Part shown: positions 29,220 through 38,357 of the stretch, piece after piece
How positions within the stretch are numbered: the first letter of the stretch is position 1
How the letters are laid out: each line of letters opens with the position of its first letter
Assembly: GCA_011960625.1 (NCBI GenBank)
Contig: BLMJ01000232.1
Coordinates: 1 to 64,000, forward strand
Direction of reading: 5' to 3'
Origin: Lachnospiraceae bacterium
Lineage (GTDB): Bacteria > Bacillota > Clostridia > Lachnospirales > Lachnospiraceae
DNA length: 64,000 bases
Position numbers and translations under genes: made by a program
The notes under the pieces: generated by a model
What the model was told of the DNA's origin: nothing
Seen by the model: only the letters and a program-made list of their open reading frames with translations
Database searches by the model: none

Positions 29220-29382
29220 TTAATTATGTTAAATAGATATATAACGGAAAGAAAGTAAGAGATTAAGGGATGACATTTTTAACTGAAATATATATAATAA
29301 TTATTATATATATTAAACTGGACGGCCCAGACAGTACATTTTTGCTGAGGCGTCAAAGAGACATGAGAAAGAAGGAGTGTAA

Positions 29383-30099
29383 ATGAGATTTACCATTGAG
29401 CATCTATCGAAACATTTTGAGAAAAAAGAGGTTCTTCGTGATATTGATTTTATATTTGAAAGCGGTAAGATCTACGGGCTTTTAGGACGAAACGGTGCGG
29501 GCAAGACCACGCTGTTTAACTGCCTGAACCGTGATATGAAGGCGGATGGAGGCAGATTTTTTCTGGAGGCGGACGGACAGAGACGGGACGTCGTACCGGA
29601 AGATATGGGCTATGTGCTGTCTACTCCTACGGTGCCGGAGTTTCTGACGGGGCGGGAGTTCTTGAAGTTCTTTATAGATATCCATGAAGAGCAGCTCAAG
29701 GATTTAAGGAGTTTGGATGAATATTTCGATTACATGGGTATTTTCCCTGAGGATAGAGATAAGCTTTTAAAAGATTATTCCCACGGGATGAAGAATAAGA
29801 TGCAGATGCTGGTCAATATCATTACAAAACCGAATCTCCTGCTTCTGGATGAACCTTTGACGTCTCTTGACGTGGTGGTTGCGGAGGAGATGAAGCAGAT
29901 CCTTCGGGAGCTGAAAGAGGATAGAATTATTATCTTCTCTACCCATATTATGGATCTTGCGCTGGATCTGTGCGATGAAATCGTGCTGCTCAACCACGGG
30001 GAACTTGAGAGCGTAGACAAGACGAATCTTAACAGCAATGAGTTTAAAGAGAAGATTCTGGCGGCCCTAAGGGAGCCTGAAGCGCGGCAGACATACTAG
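29383..30099 (+). CDS. ABC transporter ATP-binding protein
   Basis: Walker A LLGRNGAGKTT, signature YSHGMKNKMQML, Walker B LLLLDEPLTSLD. Confidence 0.94.
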   Translation: MRFTIEHLSKHFEKKEVLRDIDFIFESGKIYGLLGRNGAGKTTLFNCLNRDMKADGGRFFLEADGQRRDVVPEDMGYVLSTPTVPEFLTGREFLKFFIDIHEEQLKDLRSLDEYFDYMGIFPEDRDKLLKDYSHGMKNKMQMLVNIITKPNLLLLDEPLTSLDVVVAEEMKQILRELKEDRIIIFSTHIMDLALDLCDEIVLLNHGELESVDKTNLNSNEFKEKILAALREPEARQTY

Positions 30100-30140
30100 A
30101 AGCTTACCTGTGAAGCTTGAAAAAGCATGAGGAGAAAGGC

Positions 30141-31712
30141 ATGAATAAAACGTTTAAAATAGCATTTTCCATAAAGAATACTTACCGTGTCAACACGATT
30201 CTCTATTCTCTGAAACAGATTCCACTTATCAAACGGATACTGCCCCAGGAGTTATACCGCGATCCGGATCTTAAGCTCGTTGGAAATATCATATCCGGAA
30301 TCTGGGAGTTCATCAAGGCATTTCTGGGGAAATTCCTGTTTTTCCTGCTGATGGTCACAGCTCCTTTGTTGTTGTATGAGACAGGAGAAAAAAGAGAAAT
30401 ATTTCTTCATATCTTTGTACTGCTTACTCTGATAGGGGCATGGCTGAATACCTATATTTTTAATCCGACCAAGGATAAATACTATGCGCTGATTTTACTT
30501 GGCATGGATGCAAGGGAGTATGCGCTGGTTACCTATAGCTATGAGATGCTTAAGATAGTGGCGGGTTATCTGGTTTTTGGCCTGAGCTTTGGGATTAACT
30601 GCGGACTTTTGGCGTGGCAATGTCTGCTGCTGCCCTTTGCTGTGGCGGGTATGAAGTTAGGGGTGGTCGCATATTCCCTGTGGAATTATGAGCGCACGGA
30701 AATTGCGGTAAGTGAGAATCAGGTGGGGGCAAAGGAGTGGATTATCATCGCCCTTTTGCTGGCGGCGGCGTATGGGCTTCCGTTTCTGGGAGTTGTCATT
30801 CCGGAAACAGTGAGCGTGGGTCTGATGGTATGCGGTATCCTGGCAGGGCTTCTGTCTCTCAGGAAGGTATGGAGGTTTCAGGAGTATAGGGATGTCTATC
30901 AGCAGCTTCTCACGCAGTATATAGGTCAGGTGGAGGATGCCAAACGCGCGGCAAAGCGGCAGAGCGAAAACGTAATCCGGATTGACAAAGGGCAGGGCAG
31001 CAGCCGGAAAGGGTTCGAATATCTGAACGAGATTTTCATCAGGCGTCACCAGAAGATACTCTGGAAATCCTCGGTACGGATTGCAGAGATTTGTTTGGGG
31101 GTTGTGTGTGTTGTGGTTCTGGGAATCTGGTTTATGCCGCAATACAAAGAGATTGTGAACCGGCTTGTGCTGACAAAGCTGCCGTATTTTGTTTTCGTGA
31201 TGTATTTTGTGAACCGGGGGACAGGGTTTACCAATGTGCTGTTTATGAACTGCGACCACAGCCTTCTCACCTACTCCTTTTATAAACGTCCGGAATGTAT
31301 CTTAAGACTGTTCAGGATTCGGCTCTGGGAGATTATGAAGGTCAATCTTCTCCCGGCGGCTGTGATTGGCGCGGGGCTTGCTTTGCTTTTGTATCAGTCA
31401 GGCGGGACAGAAGAGCCGATGAATTATGCCATACTAATCGTTTCGATATTGAGCGTCAGCATGTTCTTTTCCGTACACTATCTGACGATTTACTATCTTT
31501 TGCAGCCTTATAATGCAGGGACGGAGATTAAGAGCGGGACTTACCGTATTGTGGTGACGGGAACCTATTTTTTCTGTTATTATCTCATGAGGCTTGAAAT
31601 GTCTGCGTTAGCGTTCGGGCTTGGAACGGTTATTTTCTGTGCCGCTTATTGTCTCATAGCGTGTGTGCTGGTTTATAAGCTGGCGCCGAAAACCTTTAGG
31701 CTTCGCGCCTGA
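30141..31712 (+). CDS. ABC transporter membrane protein
   Basis: About 523 aa multi-TM protein adjacent to the ATPase. ATG at 30141 after AGGAGAAAGG. Confidence 0.75.
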   Translation: MNKTFKIAFSIKNTYRVNTILYSLKQIPLIKRILPQELYRDPDLKLVGNIISGIWEFIKAFLGKFLFFLLMVTAPLLLYETGEKREIFLHIFVLLTLIGAWLNTYIFNPTKDKYYALILLGMDAREYALVTYSYEMLKIVAGYLVFGLSFGINCGLLAWQCLLLPFAVAGMKLGVVAYSLWNYERTEIAVSENQVGAKEWIIIALLLAAAYGLPFLGVVIPETVSVGLMVCGILAGLLSLRKVWRFQEYRDVYQQLLTQYIGQVEDAKRAAKRQSENVIRIDKGQGSSRKGFEYLNEIFIRRHQKILWKSSVRIAEICLGVVCVVVLGIWFMPQYKEIVNRLVLTKLPYFVFVMYFVNRGTGFTNVLFMNCDHSLLTYSFYKRPECILRLFRIRLWEIMKVNLLPAAVIGAGLALLLYQSGGTEEPMNYAILIVSILSVSMFFSVHYLTIYYLLQPYNAGTEIKSGTYRIVVTGTYFFCYYLMRLEMSALAFGLGTVIFCAAYCLIACVLVYKLAPKTFRLRA

Positions 31713-31759
31713 GGTTTTCGGCTGTGTATAGGAGTGAGGGAGAAACAGGAGGATAGAAA

Positions 31760-33124
31760 ATGACTTTCTTTGAGGTTTTTTGTGGGAATATGCTGAGTGT
31801 AAGCATGGAAATGATTTTTTATTTGGCTGCGGCAAGACAGCTTTTTGGCAGGATTCCGTTCAAGAACAGAAAGCATCTATGGAATATTATCGGCGCGCTT
31901 TTGGCGTATCTGCTTTATTTTGCGCTGGCGGCTACAATTTTCCTTAAGTCAGGATTATTTTCGTGGCCGCATAACGGTGGAGAAGTCATAATCTCGTACG
32001 CCATCATATTCGGGCTGATGCTGGTTCTTAAGACGTCATATCAGAAACCCTTCAAAGTCTGTCTGGCGACGTCGGTCTTTATGAGGATTTTATATGATGT
32101 GGGATGGAATCTGGCAGATGTATGTACGCCTGACCGGTTTTATAACTTGAGTATTATGTCGGACAGAAGGGCATATTTATTCTTTGAGTGGATTTTGCTT
32201 CCGATGGGTTTTTGTGCGGTAATTCTACTGTTAAATAAAACAAATTCAAGAGAGCTGTTTAGACAGTGGGAGGAACAAAAGCCTAAGACAGGAGTTCTGG
32301 TTTTTCTTGGACTTTATCCGATTCTAAGCCAGACCATACAGGAGGTGGTGGATATTAGTGCAAGGGAGATGGGATATAACCCTGCTACGTCTGTAATTTT
32401 CCTTTTGATTGTATATATGATCTTTATCTATACAGGGCGGGAGGGAATCCAGCAGAAGCGCATTGAAGACCAGAGTGTGAGCCTTAGCCAGCAGGGGGCG
32501 TATATTGAGAATCTTGAAGGGCTGCAGCGGGAGGTGCGCAAGTTCCGCCATGATTTTAAGAATATGATGTCGGGGATGTATCTGCAGGCGGAAGAGGGGA
32601 ACCTTGAGGCTCTCCAGAATTATATCCATGAGATGACGGAGGATTTTGACCTGCAGGTAGGCAGCCAGATACGTCTTATGAACCAGCTTGCTAATATCCG
32701 TGTGACGGAGGTGAAGGGCTTGTTTCTGGAGAAAATGAAAACTATGCAGGAGGAAGAGATTCACTGGGAGCTTGAGGTGTTGAAGCCCTTTGAGTCTACC
32801 AGGATTCGCAGTACGGATCTGTGACGGTGCCTGGGAATCCTTTTGGATAATGCCATGGAAGAGGTGCAGGGCAGGAAGGACGGACAGATACATATCATGA
32901 TCAGCAGTCAGAGTGGATATACTACATTCCGTGTGAAAAATACGCTGTACTCAGCCGTCGATTTCCATAGGATAGGGACGCCTGGCTATTCTACCAAGGG
33001 GAAGGGCAGGGGAATCGGGCTTGACAATTACAAGAATATATTAGGGAAGTATGACAAGACGCTGCCGCTTACGACGATACAGGATGGGTATTTTATCCAG
33101 GAGTTAAAAGTTCAGGAGATGTGA
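31760..33124 (+). pseudogene. GHKL-type (AgrC-like) sensor histidine kinase interrupted by in-frame TGA at 32822-32824
   Basis: N-terminal TMs, then KFRHDFKNMMSGMYLQAEEGNLEALQNYIHEM. After the stop the same frame continues RCLGILLDNAMEEVQGRKDG...GTPGYSTKGKGRGIGLDNYKNILGKY (N and G boxes). Confidence 0.85.
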
Positions 33125-33239
33125 ATATGGGACCGTTGAGGCATCACAGATGCCAGTTCAGGCATTTTCCGTTTGAGAACGTAAAAAATCGTATAAAATA
33201 AAGCTGTTGAATTGATTTGGAAGTAAGGAGGAGCAAAAG

Positions 33240-34313
33240 ATGGGTTCAAAAACAGAAAAACGGCAGCTTTATATTTTTATTGCGATCGCATACGGGATAC
33301 CGTACTTGTTAGGGCTTTTGATGTGGTATGGAAGTTTAAACCAGTTGGAGCTGAGCGCGTTTCCCTCTACACAGATGTTATATCCCGCGATGGGGGTTAT
33401 GTTCGCGTTTCTTTTGACCCGCAGGGAAGATAGGGAAATGCCGCGGTCATTCTATATCTGTTTTATTCTGACGACGGTTATTTCCATCATATTTACGGTA
33501 CTTTCCGTATGGAAGCCAGATACCGTGGTGACGATGCCGGGAGGGACGGCGCCGTTGTTCAGCTTGGCGGTTCAATATCTGATGGCGGCGGGGAGCATTA
33601 TTTGCCTGATTTGTTTAATTGCGGCAGGGAAAAAGAAAAGGGCCGCTTATGGAATCAAATGGAGGAACTTTAGGGCTTCCGTAGGATGTATCCTGTTGTT
33701 TTTAGTTCTGTATTTAGCGAGGGTGGCGGTTTTTAACGGCTTGGCGGGACAGTTACAGGAGTTTGCCGCGATTATGACAAGCGCGGAGGCGTGGATTTAT
33801 TTTGCAATCATGCCCTTGAATTTTTTGCTGGGATATATCGCCTTCTTTGGAGAAGAGTATGGGTGGAGGTATTATTTGCAGCCCATCCTTCAAAAGAAAT
33901 TTGGTCTGCGAAAGGGCGTGCTGCTTCTTGGCGTGGTATGGGGACTTTGGCATCTGCCGCTGGATTTCTTCTACTATGTGACGCCGGAGTATGGAGTGAT
34001 TATGACAGTGACCCAGATCATTAATTGTGTGACCCTTGGGATATTCCTTGGGTTTGCGTACATGAAGACAGAGAATATATGGGTGCCTGCAATCATACAT
34101 TTTCTGAATAATAATCTGATCATGGTCGTTTCCGGAACGTTTTCCGCAGATGCGGTGGAAAATAACAGTATGTCTTGGATGGATATTCCGGTTACGCTTT
34201 TAATCAATGGGCTTATGTTTGGGCTATTCATCTTTGCGAAACAGTATCGCAGTGAGGAGCCGCTTGAGGTTACCGCCGCGCCGGCTGCGGCCTATAACAC
34301 ATCCGCCTTATAA
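33240..34313 (+). CDS. CPBP-family intramembrane metalloprotease (CAAX/bacteriocin-processing type)
   Basis: FFGEEYGWRYYLQPILQ, GVVWGLWHLPLDFFYY and PAIIHFLNNNL match the three CPBP motifs. Confidence 0.92.
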   Translation: MGSKTEKRQLYIFIAIAYGIPYLLGLLMWYGSLNQLELSAFPSTQMLYPAMGVMFAFLLTRREDREMPRSFYICFILTTVISIIFTVLSVWKPDTVVTMPGGTAPLFSLAVQYLMAAGSIICLICLIAAGKKKRAAYGIKWRNFRASVGCILLFLVLYLARVAVFNGLAGQLQEFAAIMTSAEAWIYFAIMPLNFLLGYIAFFGEEYGWRYYLQPILQKKFGLRKGVLLLGVVWGLWHLPLDFFYYVTPEYGVIMTVTQIINCVTLGIFLGFAYMKTENIWVPAIIHFLNNNLIMVVSGTFSADAVENNSMSWMDIPVTLLINGLMFGLFIFAKQYRSEEPLEVTAAPAAAYNTSAL

Positions 34314-34366
34314 AAGTTGTCTGAAATACCTGCAGCCGCGTAACGAATAAGAGAGGGGATTGGGGA

Positions 34367-35101
34367 ATGATTCCGGTTTATATATGTGAGGATGATGCGA
34401 AGATTCGTGCTGAACAGAAGGAATATCTGGAAAAACAGATTATGATTGAGGGCTATGACATGGAAGTCGTGCTGTGCAGCGGGCATCCCCAGGAGATTAT
34501 TCAGGCTGTGAAGGAGTCGCCGGGGCGGGGAATCTATTTTCTTGATATTGAGCTTAAGGGGGAGTCGATGGACGGCTTCGGACTTGGGCAGGAGATTCGG
34601 AAACTGGATTCCAGAGGTTTCCTGATTTATGTGACGGCATTTTCGGATCTGGCATTTGAGACGTTCCGTTATCATCTGGAAGCATTAGATTATATCGTGA
34701 AGGGAAATCCAAAGAAGCTTAAGAAAGGGCTTTGCCGCTGCCTGAAGGTGATTACTGAGCGTATGCGTAAGGAAAAGGGGGAGGAGAGGGAGTACTTTTC
34801 CGTGAAAGTGATGGACGTGGTTAAGCATATCCCTGTGGATGAGATTGTGTTTTTTGAAACCGCGGGCAGAACCCACAGAATTGAGCTGCATGGGTATCAT
34901 GACCGGATTGATTTTATCGGGAGTATGCAGGAGTTGGAGGAGAAGTTCGGCGAGAGATTTCTTCGGGTACACAGGGCTTATCTGGTGAATGTAGCTCAGA
35001 TTGCCGAGCTTAATCTGAAAGGGCGGGAGATTCTTATGAAAAATGGGGAGAAATGTATGTTTTCCAGGGGAATGAAAGGTGCGTTGCTGGATAGGATGTA
35101 G
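34367..35101 (+). CDS. LytTR-family response regulator (AgrA-like)
   Basis: Receiver (VYICEDDAKIRAEQKEYLEKQ, YFLDIELKGESMDGFGLGQEIRK) plus LytTR (VFFETAGRTHRIELHGYHDRIDFIGSMQELEEKFGERFLRVHRAYLVNVAQI). Confidence 0.93.
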   Translation: MIPVYICEDDAKIRAEQKEYLEKQIMIEGYDMEVVLCSGHPQEIIQAVKESPGRGIYFLDIELKGESMDGFGLGQEIRKLDSRGFLIYVTAFSDLAFETFRYHLEALDYIVKGNPKKLKKGLCRCLKVITERMRKEKGEEREYFSVKVMDVVKHIPVDEIVFFETAGRTHRIELHGYHDRIDFIGSMQELEEKFGERFLRVHRAYLVNVAQIAELNLKGREILMKNGEKCMFSRGMKGALLDRM

Positions 35102-35122
35102 GAAACTTTTAAGGTAATTTGG

Positions 35123-35161
35123 GGCAGGGCAGGTACTACACTAACGTACCCGTCCTGCCCT
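35123..35161. terminator. Convergent terminator hairpin between the LytTR regulator and vanZ-like gene
   Basis: GGGCAGGGCAGGTA...TACCCGTCCTGCCC. Confidence 0.6.
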
Positions 35162-35713
35162 TCGCTCTCTTGCGCGGTCAAGTGCCCGTTCCCGCCTTCT
35201 CGCCCGCTCTTCCAAGCGTTTTGCGACGCGGAAGGGCGCCAGCACAGTCCAGCATATGATGCGGACGAACAGGATCCCGAAAAAGGCTCCGATGCTGTCA
35301 ATCATGACGTCTTTTTTCGACGGCCCCCGTCCGGCGACAAAGGACTGATGGTATTCGTCGCCTGCGGCGAAGCCTACGCATATAAGTCCGGCCACCACCA
35401 TGAGCGCAAACCCTCTGAGTCCGTATACGTAGAACGGAAACGATACGGCGACAGCCAGCAGAAAATACTCGGTCATATGGGCAAGTTTCCGCACCGGATG
35501 TTCAATCCTGTGGGCATACCGGCTGATTTGCTCTTGCGTAAATCCCGTCTCCAGCACATCGTTCCCGATTTCGACAAGCTTGTAGCTTACCTTATAACTC
35601 AAATTTCCGGAAACCTCGCCGGTCTGTGCGGAAAAACTGTATATGACGTACATCATAAGCAGGGCGGGGAGAAAAGAAAAGGGTTTCAATATGTTTAATA
35701 AGAATTTGTTCAT
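35141..35713 (-). CDS. VanZ-family protein
   Basis: MYVIYSFSAQTGEVS, HPVRKLAHMTEYFLLAVAVSF, DEYHQSFVAGRGPSKKDVMIDSIGAFFGI. Confidence 0.93.
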   Translation of the reverse strand: MNKFLLNILKPFSFLPALLMMYVIYSFSAQTGEVSGNLSYKVSYKLVEIGNDVLETGFTQEQISRYAHRIEHPVRKLAHMTEYFLLAVAVSFPFYVYGLRGFALMVVAGLICVGFAAGDEYHQSFVAGRGPSKKDVMIDSIGAFFGILFVRIICWTVLAPFRVAKRLEERARRRERALDRARERRAGRVR

Positions 35714-35867
35714 AGGGCACCTCGCTTCCTCGTTATATCCGTATGTATCAATCCTGTCTATCTGTCAATCCTGTATGTAAATTCATTGATATAAGCATGA
35801 GTTTGAAATACATACGGTAAAATATATGGTTAAGTGTGCCATATTTTCATGAATTTGTAAAGAAAAA

Positions 35868-35905
35868 GGACCCGGAAGCAAGAACTTCGGGGGTCTTTTC
35901 TTGAA
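35868..35905. terminator. Terminator-like hairpin
   Basis: AAGGACCCGGAAGcaagaaCTTCGGGGGTCTTTTCTT. Confidence 0.55.
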
Positions 35906-36128
35906 AATAATCTGAAGGTTGAAATGAAAACACAAATTTCGGGGGGAAATGCTTTACAGCATGTTTTGTGTTCATAACCAATATACCATGAAGTAAAGTC
36001 TTTTTAAATGGTTTTTGCAGACAGAAATTCACGAAATAATTGTGTCTGAGGCACAAAAATGTTATACTGTATACAAACAGTGGTTGGAAATGAAGTTATT
36101 TTCACAGATAAAAGGAGGGGAAAGTGGG

Positions 36129-37268
36129 ATGGCAGTTGCGTTAAAAGAATTGTATGCGGCAATTTCACCGCAGTATCATGTAAGATTACATACCAAGAGC
36201 TGCTTCGGAAAAATGATTGCATGGACGCATGTGGTGGAAGATATTGAGTTTATCTCCTCCCTGCATGGAGAGGAGCTGGTATTTTTTTCCGGATTAAGCT
36301 GCACTTCCGAAGCTTGGCTGAAAAGGTATATCACAGAGCTTGACAGACATCATGTAGGCGGGCTGATTATGTCATTTCGGGGAAAAGAGACATTTTCCCG
36401 AGAAATCATAGATTACTGCAATGAGATTCATTTTCCTGTATTTTCGGCCTCCTGGACGACGCCGTACATCGACATTATGCGCCTGTTTGCGGAGATACTC
36501 CTTAAAAATGAGCAGCGAGAGACGAATCTGATTGCGGCGTTTAAGAATGCCATCTACTATCCGGAGAATGAAGGTTCTTATCTGAGCCATTTTGAGAGAA
36601 ATGGTTTCCTGAGAGATATGGAATATGTCGTGGTTATCCTAAGCTGTCATGCCTATGACGCTGAGACGGGAAATGAACGGTTGGACAAGATTGAGAAATC
36701 CATGCGTTTTATTCTGGAAAACATGATTGCTTACCAGGAGAAGGGCAGGCTTATCATTCTGACAGCAGGGTTTCCTCGAAAGAAAGTCTTGGAGGAGTTT
36801 CGGAAGCTGTGCAGGAAAGATCCCAAGGTATATGTAGGAATCGGTACGCTGGCAGTGGGAATCAGAGATATCCACAGATCTCATGAGAACGCATACACAG
36901 CGTACAGACTGACTAAGACTGCAATTCCCCGTAATCTGTTAAGTTATGATGAGCTGGGGATTTATAAGATTCTGGCGGATGTGAAAGAAGCGGCGATTTA
37001 TCCGGAGTTTGTGAGCGAGACGGTTGGGGAGCTGATGAAGTATGACAGAGACAACCACACAGACTATATGAATATTTTGGAAGTCTACTTTGCAAATGAC
37101 TGTAGTGCGGTACATACGGCTAGGGCGCTGTACTGCCATAAGAATACGCTGGCGTATAAGCTTAACAAGATTAAGAAGCTTTTGGGATATGATATATTGA
37201 AGAATGAGAACAGGGTCAAGATTATGGTGGCAATCTATATCTTGAGGCTTGGGACAGGGTATTTTTAG
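36129..37268 (+). CDS. PucR-family transcriptional regulator
   Basis: Central domain plus C-terminal HTH_30 NDCSAVHTARALYCHKNTLAYKLNKIKKLLGYD. ATG at 36129 after AGGAGGGG. Confidence 0.85.
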   Translation: MAVALKELYAAISPQYHVRLHTKSCFGKMIAWTHVVEDIEFISSLHGEELVFFSGLSCTSEAWLKRYITELDRHHVGGLIMSFRGKETFSREIIDYCNEIHFPVFSASWTTPYIDIMRLFAEILLKNEQRETNLIAAFKNAIYYPENEGSYLSHFERNGFLRDMEYVVVILSCHAYDAETGNERLDKIEKSMRFILENMIAYQEKGRLIILTAGFPRKKVLEEFRKLCRKDPKVYVGIGTLAVGIRDIHRSHENAYTAYRLTKTAIPRNLLSYDELGIYKILADVKEAAIYPEFVSETVGELMKYDRDNHTDYMNILEVYFANDCSAVHTARALYCHKNTLAYKLNKIKKLLGYDILKNENRVKIMVAIYILRLGTGYF

Positions 37269-37407
37269 CAATGCTGGAAGCTTAGTGATAACAGGGTGCG
37301 TATAATGGGAAGAATAGGAAAAAATTAAAAAAATAGCGAAATTATATCTTGACTAAATGAAAAGCATTTGTTATACTAAATAAGTGCTTGAGCGTAGCAT
37401 GTAATAA

Positions 37408-37479
37408 GGCGCAGTAGCCAAGTGGTAAGGCATGGGTCTGCAACACCCTGATTCACCGGTTCAAATCCGGTCTGCGCCT
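37408..37479 (+). tRNA. tRNA-Cys (GCA)
   Basis: Acceptor GGCGCAG/CTGCGCC, anticodon loop CTGCAAC (GCA), T-arm ACCGGTTCAAATCCGGT. Confidence 0.95.
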
Positions 37480-37602
37480 CTTTTAAAGAGTAGAAGAAAG
37501 GCTTAGAAGTAAGCAGTTCTTCTATTTTTTGTATACAAAAAAGTGAAATCTGCTCTGACAATTTTGTCATTTTATCCATATACATACTCCTATACTAATA
37601 AA

Positions 37603-37638
37603 GTACACCTGATGTACAATATAGTACATAGGGTGTAC
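37603..37638. promoter_or_regulatory. 36-bp dyad-symmetric element, unassigned
   Basis: GTACACCTGATGTAC-AATATA-GTACATAGGGTGTAC. Arms are complementary at 13 of 15 positions. Confidence 0.5.
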
Positions 37639-37689
37639 TTTGTTAATGGAGTGCATAGATGTCAGCGTCCCCTTTTGAAAGCCGAGAAT

Positions 37690-38328
37690 TTAATCGGGCT
37701 GTTCATCAAAACGTCTGTCTTTAAAGTAATATTCTGCATCGTGTTCGTTGATTTCCCTGTATACTTTGCAAGGGCTTCCAAAGGCCACTACATTTGCCGG
37801 TATGTCCTTTGTCACGACAGAGCCCGCTCCTATTACAGAATTTTCTCCGATTGTAACTCCTGGCAAAACAATAACGTTTGCGCCAAGCCATACATTATCT
37901 TTAATTGTAATGGGAAATGAATACATACCGTCCAAGCGGTGCTTTGGATGGATAGGATGTCCGGTTGTACTCAGAGTAACGTTAGGGCCTATAAGGACAT
38001 GTTTCCCTATCGTTATTTTCCAGTCGTCAATTAAAGTCAAATTCATATTCGCATAGGTACCGTCCCCTATGGATACATACTTCCCAACTGCCGCCGTAAG
38101 CGGCGGAACAATCCATACATCTTTTCCAACCTCTCCGAACATATCCTTGAGAAGTGCAGCTCGTCCTTCCATATCCTCTGGCGGTAAACTGTTAAACTGA
38201 TTCACAAAACGCTTCGTGCGCGCCTGCAAGGCCATATTTTCTTCATCGTCGCCCCAAATATATCCTTTTTTCATTTTTTCTTGTTCTGTCATTTTATACC
38301 TCCTTAATCTCTGCATACTAAAAGTCAA
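37690..38328 (-). CDS. Sugar O-acetyltransferase (LacA/Maa family)
   Basis: Left-handed beta-helix hexapeptides (DDWKITIGKHVLIGPNVTLSTTGHPI, VIVLPGVTIGENSVIGAGSVVTKDIPANVVAFGSPCKV). Confidence 0.94.
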   Translation of the reverse strand: MTFSMQRLRRYKMTEQEKMKKGYIWGDDEENMALQARTKRFVNQFNSLPPEDMEGRAALLKDMFGEVGKDVWIVPPLTAAVGKYVSIGDGTYANMNLTLIDDWKITIGKHVLIGPNVTLSTTGHPIHPKHRLDGMYSFPITIKDNVWLGANVIVLPGVTIGENSVIGAGSVVTKDIPANVVAFGSPCKVYREINEHDAEYYFKDRRFDEQPD

Positions 38329-38357
38329 TGCAGGTTATAAAACTCATCTGCATTTTT

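Noticed and set aside
32822-32870. SECIS element supporting selenocysteine at the kinase UGA
   Set aside because: No convincing stem-loop with the expected geometry was found by eye. Kept only as an option in the finding.
37543-37920. Plus-strand 125-aa ORF across the dyad element
   Set aside because: Antisense to the acetyltransferase 3' end with no family-like sequence. The dyad makes it more likely non-coding.
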